A DNA stretch of 20,869 nucleotides from Arthrobacter sp. Lineage in GTDB: Bacteria; Actinomycetota; Actinomycetes; Actinomycetales; Micrococcaceae. Positions 13,825 to 20,234 of this stretch are shown here, piece after piece. How positions within the stretch are numbered: position 1 is the stretch's first letter; every line of letters begins with the position of its first letter. The position numbers and the translations under genes were made by a program. Where the stretch lies: positions 1 through 20,869 of the forward strand of contig JAODMS010000120.1 in assembly GCA_025464925.1 (NCBI GenBank). The letters run 5' to 3'. The notes under the pieces are model-generated. The model did not search any database, was not told the origin of the DNA, and was given only the letters and a program-made list of their open reading frames with translations.

Positions 13825-15002
13825 AGGGATGTCCCTTCCAGGCGTACGGCGTCCAGGGCTTCGGCGAGGACGGCTTCCTCGGCATCGCTCGCGCTCCTGC
13901 CGCGGACGTGTTCCAGGAATCCGCAGCAGACGGACAGGTCGCCCCCGGCTTCTGCGAGCCTGCTGCTGTAGCTGATCTTGGCGGCGGCACCGGCGCCTTC
14001 GGGGTCGAACCCGAGAACCAGGGTGTCGGGAAAGCGGGCACGCAGCCTCTCCATTGCCTGGGCGGGACGCTGGGCGTCCGTCAGTGTGACCTGGCAGTAG
14101 GCGGCCTCGGCCCACCCGAATTCCTCCGACGCGAGCAGCTCATCCAGCTTTCCCCGCAGCACGGCAAGGGTCCGCGGCGCATCCCAGAGCACCTCGCGGA
14201 TTCCGCCGATGCCCGTCGCGTCCACGTCCACCAGCCAGCTGCCCTTCTGATGCTTCGCCTCGGAGAACGAATAAGCGAGCGGCGAACCGGAGTAGCGCAC
14301 GGAGGGAGACAGCTCCTGCCGGCCGTGCAGGTGGCCCAGCGCCGTGTAGCTGAAGCCGTCGAAAAGATCCAGCGGTACGGCGCCCACACCGCCGATGCTC
14401 AGGTCCCGCTCGCTGTCCGAGCTGATCCCTCCGCTCGCGAAGGTGTGTGCCAGGACCACAGAGTGGACGGTCCGGGTCTCGGCCCGGATCTGCAGGTCGG
14501 CCCGGATCCGTTCCGTTGCCGCGCGGGTGACCTCGAAGTGGCTGGCGGTCTCGACACCCAGTTCCTCGGCCACCAGCCGCGGCTCCAGCCAGGGAATGCC
14601 GTAAATGGCCAGCACTGCGCCGGAGTCGGCGTCGGCCGCGGGGGCGAGCGGAACCAGCACCGGTTTGTCCAGCTCGCCCAGCCGCGTGCGCAGATGCACT
14701 CCCCCGCGTTCCAGCAGCCGTGAAGCGAACCCCAGGCGGATGGCCGAATCGTGGTTGCCGCTGGTCAGTACCACCCGTGCGCCGGCGCCGCTGAGGCGTA
14801 CCAGGGCGTCGTCGAGCAGGCCGACGACGTCGACTGAAGGCAAAGCGCGGTCATAGACATCGCCGGCGATGAGGACGACATCGACCGCCTCGTCCCGCAC
14901 GAAGGTGACGAGCTGGTCTATGAATGCCCGCTGGGCATCCAGCATCCCGACGCCGTGGAACGACCGGCCCAGATGCCAGTCCGAAGTGTGCAATAAACGC
15001 AT
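13821..15002 (-). CDS. sbcD: SbcD: Mre11-like exonuclease subunit
   Basis: 393-residue calcineurin-like metallophosphoesterase, the nuclease half of SbcCD. The five phosphoesterase motifs are present: DWHLG (Asp8, His10), GDVYDR (Asp48), GNHD (82-85), LAHTF in mid-protein, and GHLHG (His224, His226). A capping domain follows (RYSGSPLAYSFSEAKHQKG and beyond). The start MRLLHTSDWHLG is the family's canonical one. A GGAG lies only 1 nt before the ATG, too close to act as a Shine-Dalgarno, and a TANNNT -10 sits 6 nt upstream, so the mRNA is probably leaderless. It overlaps sbcC by 4 bp. Confidence 0.96.
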   Translation of the reverse strand: MRLLHTSDWHLGRSFHGVGMLDAQRAFIDQLVTFVRDEAVDVVLIAGDVYDRALPSVDVVGLLDDALVRLSGAGARVVLTSGNHDSAIRLGFASRLLERGGVHLRTRLGELDKPVLVPLAPAADADSGAVLAIYGIPWLEPRLVAEELGVETASHFEVTRAATERIRADLQIRAETRTVHSVVLAHTFASGGISSDSERDLSIGGVGAVPLDLFDGFSYTALGHLHGRQELSPSVRYSGSPLAYSFSEAKHQKGSWLVDVDATGIGGIREVLWDAPRTLAVLRGKLDELLASEEFGWAEAAYCQVTLTDAQRPAQAMERLRARFPDTLVLGFDPEGAGAAAKISYSSRLAEAGGDLSVCCGFLEHVRGRSASDAEEAVLAEALDAVRLEGTSL

Positions 15003-15008
15003 GCTCCT

Positions 15009-15014
15009 ACGGTA
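15009..15014 (-). promoter_or_regulatory. Predicted leaderless -10 of sbcDC
   Basis: TACCGT on the - strand, ending 6 nt before the sbcD ATG. No clear -35 is visible. The placement would put the transcript start on the start codon and explains the absence of a properly spaced Shine-Dalgarno. Confidence 0.4.
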
Positions 15015-15074
15015 TCGGCTGGCCCGGACACAATTGCGCCAGGGGGCGCCACGGCGCTGCCGCCGGGTCAGGGG

Positions 15075-16028
15075 CTACTCTCCGCGCTTATCAAAGAAGT
15101 CGCGGGCCTCATCGGAGCCGCGCGCACCTTCAGCGGGGACGGCCCTGGCGGAACCGGTGGCCTTGTCGCCGGCCAGCCCGGCGTCCTCCTCGCGCTCCAG
15201 CCCGGAGTCCGCCACGTCGGGCTGCGGTTCGGCCGACGCAGCGGCAGGCGATGCGGCCTTGGCGGTGGTCTGGGCGAAGCCGCGGAAGACAAGTCCGGCG
15301 ACGGCGGCGCCGACCAGGGGTGCCACCCAGAAGAGCCACAGCTGTCCGAGCGCGTCCGCGTTGCTGAAGACGGCCGATGCAGTGGCGCGGGCCGGGTTGA
15401 AGGGCACGTTGCCGATCGCCTGGCCGAGCTGCAGCAGCACGGCCGTCGCCAGGCCGACGGCGAAGGGGGCCGCCGCCTTGGCGGGGTTGCGGCCCGATGT
15501 GGCGCCCAGATAGAGGGCCACCAGCAGGGCGGCCCCAAGGAACTCCACCAGCAGCACGCCGGCCATGGGGGCCTGGATGACGGAGCGCTCACCGAAACCC
15601 GCCGCGACGGTGTCAAAGGCAGCCCGGGTGTCGCTGATCTTGGGGACCGTGCGCAGGACGGCGAAAAGGGTGACGGCGCCGAGCAGCGCGCCCGCCAGCT
15701 GGGCCCCGAGGTAGGCCGCGGCGTCCACCAGCCGGATCCGGCCGGCAATGGCGTTGCCCACGGTGACCACGGGGTTGAAGTGGCCGCCGGAGAGGTAGCC
15801 GAACGCCAGCATGGCCGTCGTCAGCGCCAGACCCGCGGCCAGCGACGCGGACAGCGGGTTCGACTGGGGGATGGTGAACAGCGGCACGCCCAGGCCTGCG
15901 ACCACGACGAACAATGTCCCGAGCGCTTCGGCGGACAGCCGGGCAACCAGGCCGGGCCGGAGCGAATCGTCGCGGACGGCGGGCGGCTGGGCGCCACCGG
16001 TCTCGTGGGCTGGAACAGGCATGGTCAT
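15075..16028 (-). CDS. Aquaporin/MIP-family channel with atypical NPV motif and long acidic tail
   Basis: 317-residue major intrinsic protein with six helices and two half-helix loops. The first signature is GGHFNPV (Asn85-Pro86-Val87; NPV instead of NPA) and the second is the standard FNPAR (Asn211 to Arg214). In an ungapped by-eye alignment with E. coli AqpZ, the four aromatic/arginine filter positions (Phe43, His174, Thr183, Arg189) become Ala65, Leu199, Val208 and Arg214. This is a wide, non-polar filter unlike a strict water channel. About 65 hydrophilic, Ala/Glu/Asp-rich residues follow the last helix and should be cytoplasmic. The ATG at 16028 has AAGGA 10 nt upstream (16039-16043). 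It lies 72 nt upstream of sbcD on the same strand and is divergent from the ADP-ribosylglycohydrolase gene. The substrate is unknown: small neutral solutes are plausible. Confidence 0.88.
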   Translation of the reverse strand: MTMPVPAHETGGAQPPAVRDDSLRPGLVARLSAEALGTLFVVVAGLGVPLFTIPQSNPLSASLAAGLALTTAMLAFGYLSGGHFNPVVTVGNAIAGRIRLVDAAAYLGAQLAGALLGAVTLFAVLRTVPKISDTRAAFDTVAAGFGERSVIQAPMAGVLLVEFLGAALLVALYLGATSGRNPAKAAAPFAVGLATAVLLQLGQAIGNVPFNPARATASAVFSNADALGQLWLFWVAPLVGAAVAGLVFRGFAQTTAKAASPAAASAEPQPDVADSGLEREEDAGLAGDKATGSARAVPAEGARGSDEARDFFDKRGE

Positions 16029-16062
16029 GTTCAGGAATTCCTTTGCTTGGGTCTACGGCTGC

Positions 16063-16085
16063 CCGGGCTCCGGGCCGGGAGCCGG
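16063..16085 (-). other. Hairpin in the aquaporin 5' leader region
   Basis: GGCTCC (16066-16071) pairs with GGAGCC (16078-16083) around a 6-nt loop. With one bulged G the stem extends to CCGG/CCGG. It lies 35-57 nt upstream of the aquaporin start in a GC-rich 264-bp divergent region. It may be a structured leader or a chance GC-rich fold. Confidence 0.2.
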
Positions 16086-16279
16086 AACGCGGTCCGGGCG
16101 CACGGCGTGCCGCGGCCTGTAATACGGTCCTTGAGCAGTGTGCCAGCGGAGTCTGGACGTTGGCTGGGTCCGGGCTTAGCGGCCCGTGCTCCCCGCGGTG
16201 CCGACGCTGACGGCCGGGCCCGCCCCTGCGGCCGCACTGCCGCCTGGCCCTGGCGGCGGCGGACGGTGTGCGGCCGGGG

Positions 16280-16285
16280 TAAATT
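16280..16285 (+). promoter_or_regulatory. Predicted leaderless -10 of the ADP-ribosylglycohydrolase gene
   Basis: TAAATT, a rare AT-rich island in this GC-rich spacer, ends 7 nt before the ATG at 16293. No Shine-Dalgarno at normal spacing is seen and no good -35 lies 16-18 nt upstream. The geometry matches the E1 alpha promoter. Confidence 0.45.
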
Positions 16286-16292
16286 TGACGAC

Positions 16293-17456
16293 ATGAGCAC
16301 CGAGCCCGGCACCACCCCTGCACAGTCCCCTGCGCCCTCGCCCGCACCGTCCCACGAGTCCCGCATCCACGGCTGCCTGCTCGGCGGCGCCCTGGGCGAC
16401 TCGCTGGGGTACGCCGTCGAATTCGACGACATCTCCACGATCCGCGCCCGGTTCGGGCCCGCGGGGCTGCAGGACTTCTCGGCCCTCGAGGCCGGCAGCC
16501 ACTTCTCCGATGACACCCAGCTGACGCTCTACACCGTGGACGGCCTGCTGGAAGCGCTGGAATGGGCCAATGCCGGGGTGGGCGCGGACACCAACGCCTG
16601 CCTGTGGCTGGCCTACCTGCGCTGGCTCGGCACCCAGGAAGTCGCCGTCCCGGCCTCGGCCCCGGTCCAGCCGGCCCGGTGGATTGACGGGCAGCAGGTC
16701 CTCAAGCACCGCCGCGCGCCCGGCAACGCGTGCCTGAGCGGACTTGCCACCGGTGAGATGGGTACGGTGTACCGGCCGGTCAACCCGGATTCCAAGGGCT
16801 GCGGCACGGTAATGCGCTCGGCACCGTTCGGCCTGGTCCCCCACATCGGGCCCGACACGGTCTACAAACTGAGTGCCGATGCCGCCTCCCTGACTCACGG
16901 CCACCCCTCGGCACGGCAAAGCGCCGGTGCCTTCAGCCTGGTCATCCAGGCCCTGACCGCCGGGCAGGGCCTGCGCCAAGCCGCAGAATACGCCCTGCAG
17001 CACCTGCGGAGCGGGAAGCTGCCCCGAGGCGAGGCACCCGATCCGGCCCTCATCGAACGGATGGAGGCGGCATTGCGGCTTTCCGGCCGCGCCGCCGCAG
17101 GGCAGCCCGGACAGCCGGGCGGCGGGGCGCACCTGAGCCCGGAAGACCTTGTCCGCGAGCTCGGCGAGGGGTGGGTGGCTGAGGAGGCACTCGCCGTCGC
17201 GCTTTACGCGGTGCTGGCAACCCTCCCGGGAACGACGGCGGCAGGCTCCGACCATTCGGAGGCCCACTTCCGGGCGGCGATCGCCCTGGCGGTGAACCAC
17301 AGCGGGGACAGCGATTCCACCGCATCGATTGCGGGCAACATCCTGGGTGCGTTCTACGGCGAGCAATGCCTGCCGGCCGGGTGGCTTGGGGCGCTCGAGG
17401 CGCCGGAGGTCATTCGGGGCATGGCGTCGCAGCTGGCGGCTGTGACCGGCGCCTGA
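16293..17456 (+). CDS. ADP-ribosylglycohydrolase family protein (DraG/ARH-like)
   Basis: 387-residue all-helical hydrolase of the family that removes ADP-ribose from proteins or small molecules using two metal ions. Motifs: GCLLGGALGDSLGYAVE near residue 30-45, SDDTQLTL with Asp73, Asp74 and Thr75 (first metal set), KGCGTVMRSAPFG, SLTHGHPSARQSAG, and GDSDSTASIAGNILGA with Asp339 and Asp341 (second metal set). All metal ligands expected for activity appear present. An approximately 20-residue Pro/Ser/Thr-rich tail precedes the fold. The ATG at 16293 is chosen because the fold starts soon after and a leaderless -10 precedes it; the upstream frame extension is unsupported. No ADP-ribosyltransferase is encoded nearby, so its target is unknown. 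Confidence 0.92.
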   Translation: MSTEPGTTPAQSPAPSPAPSHESRIHGCLLGGALGDSLGYAVEFDDISTIRARFGPAGLQDFSALEAGSHFSDDTQLTLYTVDGLLEALEWANAGVGADTNACLWLAYLRWLGTQEVAVPASAPVQPARWIDGQQVLKHRRAPGNACLSGLATGEMGTVYRPVNPDSKGCGTVMRSAPFGLVPHIGPDTVYKLSADAASLTHGHPSARQSAGAFSLVIQALTAGQGLRQAAEYALQHLRSGKLPRGEAPDPALIERMEAALRLSGRAAAGQPGQPGGGAHLSPEDLVRELGEGWVAEEALAVALYAVLATLPGTTAAGSDHSEAHFRAAIALAVNHSGDSDSTASIAGNILGAFYGEQCLPAGWLGALEAPEVIRGMASQLAAVTGA

Positions 17457-17487
17457 GCAGCACCGCCACCGGCGCGGCCGCGATGCG

Positions 17488-17508
17488 CCCGGAGTATTCG
17501 TTTCCGGG
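17488..17508. terminator. Possible terminator hairpin between convergent genes
   Basis: CCCGGA (17488-17493) pairs with TCCGGG (17503-17508) around a 9-nt loop, in the 83-bp gap between the convergent ADP-ribosylglycohydrolase and DnaQ-BRCT genes. The 6-bp stem is modest. Confidence 0.35.
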
Positions 17509-17539
17509 GGGAAATGTGTGTGGCGCCGCATGACCGCGA

Positions 17540-18562
17540 TCAGGCCAGGGCCGGGGCCACGTGCCCTCCGAGCATCTGCAGGAATTCGCCTTCGGACAGG
17601 ACTTCAATCCGCCGCCCGCGCTCGTGCAGCTCCAGGACGCGCCGGGCTTTGCCGGTAAGCCGGCCGGACCGCAGGTCGGACGCGACAAAGCCGTCCCCGA
17701 CCACCAGGACAGTGGTGCGGGCCGTGACCCGGCTCTCGGGCGAGGCGCCAAGCTCGGCGGAGCGGATCTTCGCCTCGGGCCGGGGTATGGCCAGCTCGCC
17801 GGTGAACACCACCGTCTGGCCATACAAGGGGTGGTCCGGCTTGGCGGAGGCGTTCGGCGCCGGATTGGCGCCTTCCTCGGGCCAGCCGGGCTGGAACGCG
17901 CGGGCCGCGGAAGCGGCAAGGCTGTCCGGTCCCCCTGCGAGCACATTGAGGGCAGATTGCGTCGCCTTGGACAGGGGGTCGCGCAGCGGGTCGAAGGCCG
18001 GCTGGTGGGATACCGCCAGGCCCAGGGACAGATAAAGGTCGGCGATGCTGCCGGCGCCGTTGCGGGCGGCGATGTCGATCAGGATGCCGGCGCACGCCCT
18101 GGCATCCTCGGCTGCATCGTGGTGGTTGACCAGCGGGACGCCGGCTTCTTCGGCCGCATACGGCAGGGAGTTGGACACGAGCGAGTAGCAGCGGCGGGAC
18201 AGCATCACCGTGCAGACATAGTCATAGGCCGGCCCGGGCAGGCCTGATACCTCCAGGCCGGAGCGGATCACGCCGAGGTCGAAGGCCGCGTTGTGGGCGG
18301 CGAGCACATCATCGCCGATGAAGGCACCGATCTCGGGGAAGAGCTCGCCGAAGCGGGGCAGCCCGGCGACCTGGTCCGGACGGATTCCATGGATGCGGAC
18401 GTTGTGGTGGTCGAAACGGTCGTGCTTTTCCGGCGGCCGCATCAGCCAGGAGGCTTCCTCGACCACGACGCCGCCGCGGACCTTGCTCAGGCCAACAGCG
18501 CACGGTGAACCGCGGAAGCCGTTCGCGGTCTCAAAGTCGATCGCCGTAAAGTCCAAACCCAC
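17540..18562 (-). CDS. DnaQ-like 3'-5' exonuclease fused to a C-terminal BRCT domain
   Basis: 340-residue two-domain protein. Residues 1-165 form a DEDDh exonuclease (DNA polymerase III epsilon type): ExoI AIDFET with Asp9 and Glu11, ExoII HNAAFD with Asp95, and ExoIII with His148 and Asp153 (HDAAED). A linker (about 170-248) is followed by a BRCT domain starting at LYGQTVVFTGEL and continuing through the basic ARTTVLVVGD segment, as in NAD-dependent ligase BRCTs. It lacks a polymerase or helicase part, so it probably acts in repair or processing of 3' ends, with the BRCT domain as a docking module (inference). The GTG at 18562 opens directly on the fold, with no Shine-Dalgarno and a TANNNT -10 6 nt upstream. 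It is divergent from the DedA gene. Confidence 0.9.
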   Translation of the reverse strand: MGLDFTAIDFETANGFRGSPCAVGLSKVRGGVVVEEASWLMRPPEKHDRFDHHNVRIHGIRPDQVAGLPRFGELFPEIGAFIGDDVLAAHNAAFDLGVIRSGLEVSGLPGPAYDYVCTVMLSRRCYSLVSNSLPYAAEEAGVPLVNHHDAAEDARACAGILIDIAARNGAGSIADLYLSLGLAVSHQPAFDPLRDPLSKATQSALNVLAGGPDSLAASAARAFQPGWPEEGANPAPNASAKPDHPLYGQTVVFTGELAIPRPEAKIRSAELGASPESRVTARTTVLVVGDGFVASDLRSGRLTGKARRVLELHERGRRIEVLSEGEFLQMLGGHVAPALA

Positions 18563-18568
18563 GGCTCA

Positions 18569-18574
18569 ACTTTA
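18569..18574 (-). promoter_or_regulatory. Predicted leaderless -10 of the exonuclease-BRCT gene
   Basis: TAAAGT on the - strand, ending 6 nt before the GTG start codon. There is no matching -35 at 16-18 nt. It is one of five such placements in this window. Confidence 0.4.
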
Positions 18575-18640
18575 CCGCCGGATTCCGGTCCCGCCTTGCA
18601 CCGTGAATCGCCTGCCGCTGCCCGCAACGGCCGCGGGCGG

Positions 18641-18660
18641 CCGTCAAGTACCCTTGACGG
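18641..18660. repeat. Perfect 8-bp inverted repeat abutting the DedA start codon
   Basis: CCGTCAAG (18641-18648), TACC, CTTGACGG (18653-18660), immediately followed by the GTG at 18661. It contains TACCCT (18649-18654), a TANNNT -10 placed 6 nt before the GTG. It could be an operator covering a leaderless promoter, or an RNA hairpin masking the start if transcription begins upstream. Confidence 0.5.
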
Positions 18661-19443
18661 GTGAACCTTTATGCCTTGAGTGACCTTGCCGTGTCCACCT
18701 TTGGAGGGGCCGGCCCGGTGCGGCCGCAGATGGCCTCCTTCCTTCCTGACTGGCTCAACCCCCAGGTTTTCCTGGCCGATCCGGCTCTCGCGCCGTGGGT
18801 TGTGCTCCTGGTCTGCGGGATCGTTTTCGCGGAGACCGGGTTGTTGATCGGCTTCTTCCTGCCGGGTGATTCCATGCTGTTCACGGCAGGACTGCTCGTC
18901 GCCACCGACACGATCAAGTTCAACATCTGGGCTCTTGCGGCGCTGATCATCGTCGCCGCAATCCTCGGGAACCAGACCGGCTACCTGATCGGGTCCAAGG
19001 CTGGCCCTGCCATCTTCAACAAACCGAATTCCAGGCTGTTCAAGCGGGAAAACGTGGAAAAGGCCCACGCGTTCTTTGAAAAGCACGGCGGCAAGGCGCT
19101 CATCCTCGCCCGTTTCGTCCCGATCATCCGCACGTTCGTTCCCGTGATTGTCGGCGTCGCGCAGATGAGCAAGCAAAAGTTCTTCCTCTACAACGTCATC
19201 GGTGCCCTCCTCTGGGGCGGCGGCGTCACCTTGCTGGGCTACGTGCTCGGCGATAGGGTGCCGTGGGTCCGCGAGAACCTGGACATCATCTTCATCGCCA
19301 TCGTGCTGGTCTCCGTTATCCCGATCTTCATCGAGGTTGCCCGCGGCTTTGTCGCCAAGCGCCAGTCGGAGAAGTACGGCACGGACATCATCGAGGAGTT
19401 CATCGAGGAGCACGAGCCCGAAGAAGACCGCAAGACCCCCTGA
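18661..19443 (+). CDS. DedA-family inner-membrane protein
   Basis: 260-residue DedA/VTT-family membrane protein, a family tied to membrane-potential homeostasis and lipid-carrier or phospholipid flipping. Family signatures are FAETGLLIGFFLPGDSML (Glu58, Asp70) and RFVPIIRTFVPVIVG (Arg151, Arg157). The 12- and 6-residue spacings equal those of the essential E39/D51 and R130/R136 of E. coli YqjA as I recall them. There are four or five hydrophobic segments and an acidic C-terminal tail (IIEEFIEEHEPEED). The start is uncertain. GTG 18661 (leaderless -10) gives 260 residues. GTG 18718 has GGAGG at 18703-18707, 10 nt upstream, and gives 241. ATG 18730 has no Shine-Dalgarno. All keep the core intact. 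Confidence 0.92.
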   Translation: MNLYALSDLAVSTFGGAGPVRPQMASFLPDWLNPQVFLADPALAPWVVLLVCGIVFAETGLLIGFFLPGDSMLFTAGLLVATDTIKFNIWALAALIIVAAILGNQTGYLIGSKAGPAIFNKPNSRLFKRENVEKAHAFFEKHGGKALILARFVPIIRTFVPVIVGVAQMSKQKFFLYNVIGALLWGGGVTLLGYVLGDRVPWVRENLDIIFIAIVLVSVIPIFIEVARGFVAKRQSEKYGTDIIEEFIEEHEPEEDRKTP

Positions 19444-19484
19444 CGCGCCGCCGGCGGACGGCTCGCCGGGCACAGCGCAGACGG

Positions 19485-19519
19485 CGGAAGGCGCCCCCCA
19501 CCTGGGGGGGCGCCTTCCG
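19485..19519. terminator. Strong bidirectional terminator hairpin
   Basis: A perfect 15-bp stem: the left arm 19485-19499 reads CGGAAGGCG followed by six C, the right arm is 19505-19519, and the loop is ACCTG. It lies between the convergent DedA and rdgB genes, 41 nt after the DedA stop. There is no U-run, but the stability is exceptional for the window. Confidence 0.85.
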
Positions 19520-19562
19520 TGTTGAGGCGTGTCCAAGGACCCGGGTCCAGCGGTCAGGGCGG

Positions 19563-20234
19563 TTACTTCCCCGCCAGCGCCTCCACGATCGCCGGCAGCA
19601 ACGCCCGGAAGGCCTGGCCCCGGTGGCTGATGGCGTTCTTCTCCTCGGAGCTCAGCTCGGCACAGCTGCGGTCCAGTCCGGCCGGCTGGAGCACCGGGTC
19701 GTAGCCGAATCCGCCCTCACCCCGCGGCTCGCGCAGGAGCGTCCCCTCCAGCTGCCCGTACTCCACCGTTTCCCGTCCCCCGTCCGGGCCGGAGCCGGGC
19801 ACGGCCAGCGCCGCGGCGCAGACGAAGGCGGCGCCCCGGTACTCCTCCGGCACGTCGGCCAGCTGGGCGAGCAGCAGCTGCAGGTTCGCGGCGTCGTCGC
19901 CGTGGCGGCCCGCCCAGCGTGCCGAAAAGATCCCGGGGGCACCGCCGAGCACATCGACGGCGAGTCCGGAGTCGTCAGCAATCGCCACCAGCCCGGTCGC
20001 CGCCGCGACGGCCCGCGCCTTCAGGAGGGAATTTTCGGCGAACGTCACCCCGGTCTCGGCGACGTCGGGTGCGCCGACGGCACCCGCGTCGACCACCTGC
20101 GTGTCGACGTCGAGCCCGGGCACCTGGTCCCGCAGCAGTTCGCGGAGCTCCCGGAGTTTGCCCTTGTTGTGTGTGGCGAGGACCAGCACCGGGGAAGGGA
20201 GTCCGTTGTCGGTTCCGGCGGCGGGTTGGCTCAC
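19563..20234 (-). CDS. rdgB: RdgB/HAM1 (d)ITP/XTP pyrophosphatase
   Basis: 223-residue house-cleaning enzyme that hydrolyses dITP, XTP and ITP to monophosphates and keeps deaminated purines out of nucleic acids. Signatures: substrate loop [16 protein letters not shown] near the N-terminus, [33 protein letters not shown], and the C-terminal [12 protein letters not shown]. Start GTG at 20234 overlaps the rph stop by 4 bp (GTGA), indicating translational coupling. A 13-residue extension precedes the usual fold start. The rph-rdgB pair is a conserved actinobacterial arrangement. Confidence 0.96.
   Translation of the reverse strand: MSQPAAGTDNGLPSPVLVLATHNKGKLRELRELLRDQVPGLDVDTQVVDAGAVGAPDVAETGVTFAENSLLKARAVAAATGLVAIADDSGLAVDVLGGAPGIFSARWAGRHGDDAANLQLLLAQLADVPEEYRGAAFVCAAALAVPGSGPDGGRETVEYGQLEGTLLREPRGEGGFGYDPVLQPAGLDRSCAELSSEEKNAISHRGQAFRALLPAIVEALAGK

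Noticed and set aside
12292..13971. 559-codon open frame on the + strand opposite sbcC
   Set aside because: Antisense shadow of a gene with intact Walker A, zinc hook and Walker B motifs. High GC produces long antisense frames, and its translation shows no recognisable domain.
13825..14115. N-terminal extension of the sbcC frame into sbcD
   Set aside because: The SbcC fold begins at the GTG at 13824 (RIHRLEISAFGPF) and the extension is Arg-rich shadow of sbcD.
15036..15049. GCGCC-AGGG-GGCGC hairpin between the aquaporin and sbcD genes as a terminator
   Set aside because: The stem is only 5 bp with no U-tract in very GC-rich DNA; too weak to annotate.
16176..17531. 451-codon - strand frame opposite the ADP-ribosylglycohydrolase
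   Set aside because: Shadow frame; the + strand has conserved metal-binding motifs.
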